Part shown: positions 60,438 to 64,000 of the stretch, one piece after another
How the letters are laid out: each line of letters starts with the position of its first letter
How positions within the stretch are numbered: the first letter of the stretch is position 1
Assembly: GCA_964534565.1 (NCBI GenBank)
Contig: CAZHON010000003.1
Coordinates: 1 to 64,000, forward strand
Origin: CAZHON01 sp964534565
Lineage (GTDB): Bacteria > Patescibacteriota > Gracilibacteria > Peribacterales > Peribacteraceae
DNA length: 64,000 bases
Direction of reading: 5' to 3'
The notes under the pieces: generated by a model
Told to the model about the DNA's origin: nothing
The model's database searches: none
Seen by the model: the letters and a program-made list of their open reading frames with translations, nothing else
Translations under genes and position numbers: made by a program

Positions 60438-60851
60438 CTACGCAGACGGCTTGAGACGTAGGACGCTATTCGCAGGGAGCTCTCCACCCTCAAGAGCGAT
60501 CCTGAGTGCTTCAAAAATTTCTTCTGGGGGCTGATTCATGATCACGTAATCAGAAGCTTTGATTAGCTTGGCGCCCAGAATCAGTTCGTCGCTTTCCCAC
60601 AGAGTGAAAATCACGATCTTTAGTGAGGGGAACTGCACCCGCACTTTTTCGAGAAAAAGGAAGGCGTCTTTATCATCTCCGCCACGGGTTTTGCCGACAT
60701 CTGAAAGAAATAAATCGGGCGGATCAGACAAGAGCATAGGCATCACATCGTCTTCCCTTACTACCGTCCTGAGAATAAATTCTTCCCGATAAAAAAGACA
60801 GTGAAGTGATGTGCAGATAAAATCTGTTTTGTTGTGTATCAACAGCTTCAT
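60438..60851 (-). CDS. Stand-alone divergent response-regulator receiver-like protein
   Basis: The 137-residue protein fits the CheY fold: an N-terminal beta strand MKLLIHNKTDF, PPDLFLSDVGKT with a probable phospho-acceptor Asp near 48, FPSLKIVIFTLWESDE and ASDYVIMNQPPEEIFEALRI. The usual acidic pair near the N-terminus and the conserved Lys (YLxK) are replaced (NKTD, VIMN), so phosphorylation may be lost. No kinase gene is near. Start ATG 60851 has AAGGAG 7 nt upstream, a clear Shine-Dalgarno site. Own promoter at 60936-60956. Confidence 0.7.
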   Translation of the reverse strand: MKLLIHNKTDFICTSLHCLFYREEFILRTVVREDDVMPMLLSDPPDLFLSDVGKTRGGDDKDAFLFLEKVRVQFPSLKIVIFTLWESDELILGAKLIKASDYVIMNQPPEEIFEALRIALEGGELPANSVLRLKPSA

Positions 60852-60935
60852 TGTGAAACTCCTTGGTTGTATTTGGACACGTTCGAACACCTGGCCGGTG
60901 CTGAAAAGAACGACTGTCCTAATGGTTATTATTAA

Positions 60936-60956
60936 ATAAATACCTATTTATGTCAA
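60936..60956 (-). promoter_or_regulatory. Promoter with operator-like palindrome for the receiver gene
   Basis: On the minus strand TTGACA (60951-60956) is followed after 17 nt by AATAAT. The spacer holds the perfect palindrome ATAAATA-CC-TATTTAT (60936-60951), a good place for a repressor. The leader is about 75 nt, unlike most genes here. Confidence 0.6.
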
Positions 60957-60963
60957 TTATTAC

Positions 60964-60991
60964 TTGACTTAGCCAATAGAGCCAATAGAGT
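60964..60991 (+). promoter_or_regulatory. pyrB promoter with direct repeat
   Basis: TTGACT (60964-60969) and TAGAGT (60986-60991) are 16 nt apart. Two copies of GCCAATAGAG-type sequence spaced 10 bp (60972-60990) fill the spacer, a possible one-sided operator. The -10 ends 10 nt before ATG 61002. Confidence 0.55.
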
Positions 60992-61001
60992 GGCCCCCGA
61001 C

Positions 61002-61919
61002 ATGCCACTCCCATTCCGACACCTTACCTCGACGGGCCAGCTCACACGAGCGGACGCCGATTCTATTTTGAAGACCGCAGAAGAGATGGAACAGGTGCTC
61101 GAGAAGGGTGGCAGCGAACTTCTGAAAGGAAAAATTCTTGCGAGCTTGTTCTACGAACCCTCCACGCGCACTCGCCTTTCGTTTGAGTCGGCGATGCATC
61201 GCCTTGGCGGTCGTGTGATCAGTGCAGAAGGATTGCAATTCAGTTCGCTCTACAAAGGAGAAACGATCGAAGACACAATGATGATGGCCGGTCAGTACGC
61301 CGACATTATTGTCATGCGTCACCCGCTCCAAGGGTCTGCAGACCAGGCAGCAGCAGCCGCTCCGGTCCCATTTCTCAACGCAGGTGACGGCCCTGGCCAA
61401 CACCCAACCCAAGCATTGCTCGACCTCTATACGATTTTAAAGGAACGCGGAAAGATCGAAGGTCTGCACATCGCAATGGTCGGAGATCTCAAGTACGGAC
61501 GCACGGTGCATTCCCTCTCCGCCCTCCTCGCGCTCTATCCGAATGTGACATTCACCTTCATTGCACCGAAGGAATTGCCGATGCCCGAGAAGGTCACAAA
61601 GATCTTGAAGGAAAAGGGCCTCTCCTACACCGAAACAACGGATATCAAAGAAGGGCTTACGGCAGACGTTCTCTACGTCACGCGCGTACAGAAAGAACGA
61701 TTCACGGACGAGGCAGAATACGAACGCCTCAAGCTCGCCTACATTGTGACGGCAGATCTTTTGAAGGGTCACGATGTCACGGTGATGCATCCACTGCCTC
61801 GTGTCGGAGAAATTACGACCGATGTCGACTCGCTTCCGAATGCTGCATACTTCCGCCAGGCACGTAATGGCGTACCAGTACGCATGGCGCTGCTCGCTCT
61901 CCTGCTCAACAAAGCCTGA
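61002..61919 (+). CDS. pyrB: Aspartate carbamoyltransferase, catalytic subunit
   Basis: The 305-residue protein has the carbamoyl-phosphate motif EPSTRTRLSFESAMHRLGG, the HPTQALLDLYTI motif and HPLPRVGEITTDVD. It makes carbamoyl-aspartate in de novo pyrimidine synthesis. ATG 61002 is favoured over GTG 60990, which would lie inside the -10. No pyrI is seen. The stop overlaps the permease start (TGATG), and pyrC follows that gene, so pathway genes are clustered with a transporter between. Confidence 0.95.
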   Translation: MPLPFRHLTSTGQLTRADADSILKTAEEMEQVLEKGGSELLKGKILASLFYEPSTRTRLSFESAMHRLGGRVISAEGLQFSSLYKGETIEDTMMMAGQYADIIVMRHPLQGSADQAAAAAPVPFLNAGDGPGQHPTQALLDLYTILKERGKIEGLHIAMVGDLKYGRTVHSLSALLALYPNVTFTFIAPKELPMPEKVTKILKEKGLSYTETTDIKEGLTADVLYVTRVQKERFTDEAEYERLKLAYIVTADLLKGHDVTVMHPLPRVGEITTDVDSLPNAAYFRQARNGVPVRMALLALLLNKA

Positions 61920-62638
61920 TGGAACTTACTCTCTTCCTCTCCGTCCTCTTCGTAGGAGGCGTTGTTTCCACCGTAGCCGGCGGTGGATTAGCAGTGGTGA
62001 TTCTCGTTCTTGCCGGAAGCTTTCTTCCACCGCTTCAGGCAGTGGCTCTGACGGCTTTGCTCGGAGTGTTCATTCAGCTGACGAAGGCACTCGCGTTTTA
62101 TACGAAAATTCAATGGAGGTTGGTGCTGATCTTTGGATCTATCGGACTTCCCTGTGCGGCGCTGGGGTCGTTGCTTCTTGTGGTCATGCCCACGCAGTGG
62201 GTGGGGCTTGTGATTGGAACAGCGTGCATTCTTGGCGTCTTCCACTTTCATTTCTTTCCATCAAAACCGCTCAAAGGAACCGTTCCTCAATTGCTCCTCA
62301 TTGGTGCGGGCAGCGGTTTCGTTGCTGGACTATTGGGGTACGGAGCAAACATGCGCATGGCTGCACTGCGCCGCATGCATCTGCAGCCTCAACAAATTAT
62401 CGCGACCGCTTCTTGCACGGCACTCGTTGCGAACATCGGGCGACTTCCTGTCTATGTATCGCAACTGGAATGGACCGATGCGCTTCAGGTGCTCATTGTT
62501 TCCTCCATTCCCACCATTCTCATTTCGGTGTGGATCGGCAAAGTGTTGCACAAGTACGTTCCGGTGAAACACTTGGAATGGGCGATCGATGTGATTGTCG
62601 TGATTGGAGGACTCACAATGATCGTGCGGGCGTGGTAG
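61919..62638 (+). CDS. TauE/SafE-family permease
   Basis: The 239-residue protein has seven to eight membrane segments and the TauE/SafE pattern: FVGGVVSTVAGGGLAVVILV near the start and LIGAGSGFVAGLLGYGANMR in the second half. The family exports sulfite, sulfonates or other small anions; the substrate is unknown. Its start overlaps the pyrB stop by one base, and its stop lies within the -10 for pyrC, so it is inserted tightly between two pyrimidine genes. A link to pyrimidine metabolites is speculative. Confidence 0.88.
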   Translation: MELTLFLSVLFVGGVVSTVAGGGLAVVILVLAGSFLPPLQAVALTALLGVFIQLTKALAFYTKIQWRLVLIFGSIGLPCAALGSLLLVVMPTQWVGLVIGTACILGVFHFHFFPSKPLKGTVPQLLLIGAGSGFVAGLLGYGANMRMAALRRMHLQPQQIIATASCTALVANIGRLPVYVSQLEWTDALQVLIVSSIPTILISVWIGKVLHKYVPVKHLEWAIDVIVVIGGLTMIVRAW

Positions 62639-62641
62639 GCT
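62636..62641 (+). promoter_or_regulatory. Extended -10 (TGgTAGGCT) for pyrC
   Basis: TAGGCT overlaps the stop codon of the permease gene and ends 6 nt before ATG 62648. pyrC may thus be transcribed separately without a leader. Confidence 0.5.
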
Positions 62642-62647
62642 TCAACT

Positions 62648-63928
62648 ATGTCTATGCTCAAAGACGGAACCATCGTCACTGCGGACGGCACCCTTGAGAA
62701 GAACTGTTCCGTCCCAGCCGGAGAAGAGAAGATCGACTGCAAAGGAAAGCTCCTGCTTCCTGGGTTGATTGATTGCCATGTGCATTTCCGCGAACCCGGG
62801 CTGGAACATAAGGCAACGATGGCTACGGAGGCCGCTTCAGCACACGCAGGTGGAGTCACGACGGTGTGCGAGATGCCAAACACCAATCCCCCAAACGTCA
62901 CCATTGCCGCTCTCGCAGATAAGGTTCGTCGCGCCCACGAAGTAAGCGATTGCGACATCCGTTTCTTCTTCGGCGTCACACAGCGAGAGCACTTATTGTC
63001 GCTGGTGGAACTGTGGACAGGTTCCGCGGAGGAATTGCAGCGACTGAAGAAACATTGCTGCGGCGTGAAGGTGTATCTCGATCACTCAACCGGCGACCAA
63101 AAGATTGAAGAGGAATTGATCAGCGATGTGTTCGCTGCATGCGGCAAACACAAGATTCCACTCGTTGCGCATTGTGAAGATCCTGCGACGAACAATGCCG
63201 CTGCCGCAGAACTGATCAATGAAACAGATATCTCCTCACACTCGCGTCGTCGCCCGCCAGAGGCCGAGGTAATTGCAGTCAAAAAAGCGCTTGCTCTTGC
63301 CAAAAAACACAAGACGCCGTTTCATGTCGCGCACCTCTCGACCGCAGGCGCACTCGATCTTGTCCGTGCAGCAAAGCAGAAAAAACTGACGGTTACCTGT
63401 GAGGTTGCTCCGCATCACCTCTTCCTTACGACAGAGGACTACGTGCACATCGGAACATTTGGGAAAATGAACCCACCCCTTCGATCGATCGAGGATCGCG
63501 ACGCACTGTGGGCCGGAGTGATCGACGGAACGGTGGACTGCATTGCCACCGATCACGCACCACACACATTGAATGAGAAACAAGATGGCACACCGCTCTC
63601 TGCACCCAGTGGAGTGCCGGGCGTTGAGACGATGTTGCCACTCCTTCTTTCAGTCACGGGTGGTCACTGGCCCAATCCGCACAGTACCGCTGCAGCAGTA
63701 CAAGGATTTACACCCACTCACATCGTGAAACTCTGTTTCGAAAACCCCAATCGCATCTTCAGTCTCGGCAAAACTCCCCTCTCCGACAAAACGGCAGGCG
63801 ATGTCCTCATCATCGACCCCAATGCATTCTGGACCCTCAAAGGAACCGATCTCCACAGCAAATGTGGATGGACGCCCTTCGAAGGATGGCGCGTGAAGGG
63901 GAAGATTGAGAGGGTTATACGTGCTTAA
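62648..63928 (+). CDS. pyrC: Dihydroorotase (class I type)
   Basis: The 426-residue amidohydrolase has DCHVHFREPGLEHKATMATE (first metal His pair), CEMPNTNPP, HCEDPATNN, HVAHLSTAGALDLV and CIATDHAPHTLNEK. It closes carbamoyl-aspartate to dihydroorotate, the step after PyrB. Start ATG 62648 or 62654; the first fits the -10 at 62636-62641. Complete, with no frameshift. Confidence 0.95.
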   Translation: MSMLKDGTIVTADGTLEKNCSVPAGEEKIDCKGKLLLPGLIDCHVHFREPGLEHKATMATEAASAHAGGVTTVCEMPNTNPPNVTIAALADKVRRAHEVSDCDIRFFFGVTQREHLLSLVELWTGSAEELQRLKKHCCGVKVYLDHSTGDQKIEEELISDVFAACGKHKIPLVAHCEDPATNNAAAAELINETDISSHSRRRPPEAEVIAVKKALALAKKHKTPFHVAHLSTAGALDLVRAAKQKKLTVTCEVAPHHLFLTTEDYVHIGTFGKMNPPLRSIEDRDALWAGVIDGTVDCIATDHAPHTLNEKQDGTPLSAPSGVPGVETMLPLLLSVTGGHWPNPHSTAAAVQGFTPTHIVKLCFENPNRIFSLGKTPLSDKTAGDVLIIDPNAFWTLKGTDLHSKCGWTPFEGWRVKGKIERVIRA

Positions 63929-63948
63929 GAATGCGGTCTTCTTAAATC

Positions 63949-64000
63949 ATGTCCCATACCTCTTCGAACGACGACGCCTCCCGTCTTGCTCGTAGAGAAT
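63949..64000 (+). CDS. Start of a protein gene cut by the window edge
   Basis: ATG 63949 opens a frame (MSHTSSNDDASRLARRE) that continues to the end of the window. No family can be judged from 17 residues, and no strong ribosome site or -10 lies at the expected distance, so the call is tentative. Confidence 0.35.
   Translation, partial: MSHTSSNDDASRLARRE

Noticed and set aside
1..64000. UGA recoded as glycine (Gracilibacteria-type code)
   Set aside because: Genuine genes such as murG, dnaE and pyrB end with TGA at conserved C-termini, and no conserved frame reads through TGA.

Overview
The window reads as a chromosomal segment of a Candidate Phyla Radiation (Patescibacteria) bacterium, most likely the Peregrinibacteria/Peribacteria group. 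This is inferred from gene content and style: moderate G+C, a 16S gene not linked to 23S, many very small genes, a minimal Suf system split into pieces, few metabolic genes, LPXTG-type and very large cysteine-rich surface proteins, and many unknown proteins. UGA acts as a stop codon (for example murG, dnaE and pyrB end in TGA), which argues against the UGA-glycine lineages Gracilibacteria and Absconditabacteria.

Layout. 1-168 is the 3' end of a 16S rRNA gene, closed by its own terminator with no 23S, 5S or tRNA following. 0.45-14.1 kb holds small unknown genes, a RhuM-Fic protein with palindromic operators, sufD, sufB and sufC (all minus strand but separated by unrelated genes), a 1102-residue cysteine- and serine-rich surface protein, an FMN-binding protein, an AGDEF-type GGDEF protein, a SIMPL protein and a 2Fe-2S ferredoxin. 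14.3-21.7 kb is an envelope and translation block: TPR protein, lspA, ftsW/rodA, murG, a cyclophilin lipoprotein, gltX, a membrane protein and murB. 22.3-33 kb has a two-OB-fold SSB and, divergent from it, a tight five-gene operon of large exported cysteine-rich proteins of unknown function. 33-42.5 kb has dnaE, a PH-like membrane protein, nrdR, a dockerin protein with a structured leader, aspS, coiled-coil proteins and tRNA-Leu(UAG). 42.5-50.8 kb has an unknown gene pair, mfd, dnaN, a DnaA-box-rich region that may be oriC, and a GlmU-like nucleotidyltransferase. 50.8-64 kb has an 1850-residue multidomain protein with a small partner, a ComEC-type metallo-beta-lactamase, an LPXTG protein, a flippase, an orphan receiver, pyrB, a TauE-type permease and pyrC.

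How it works together. Cell-wall synthesis (ftsW/rodA, murG, murB), lipoprotein maturation (lspA, with at least two lipoprotein substrates here) and wall-anchored or secreted proteins form one theme. Replication and repair (dnaE, dnaN, ssb, mfd, nrdR, possible oriC) form another. The clearest property of the whole window is promoter placement: about twenty or more genes have a -10 hexamer, often with an upstream TGn, only 6-10 nt before the start codon, which predicts leaderless or nearly leaderless mRNAs. Shine-Dalgarno sequences are visible at only a few starts, although the 16S tail keeps CCUCC. The best candidates for undescribed biology are the 23.4-33.0 kb secreted operon (which includes a HALTH pseudo-metalloprotease motif), the outward-facing octamer promoter arrays between lspA and ftsW/rodA, the recurring small-helical plus large-coiled-coil gene pairs, and the RhuM operator that is echoed inside its own coding sequence.
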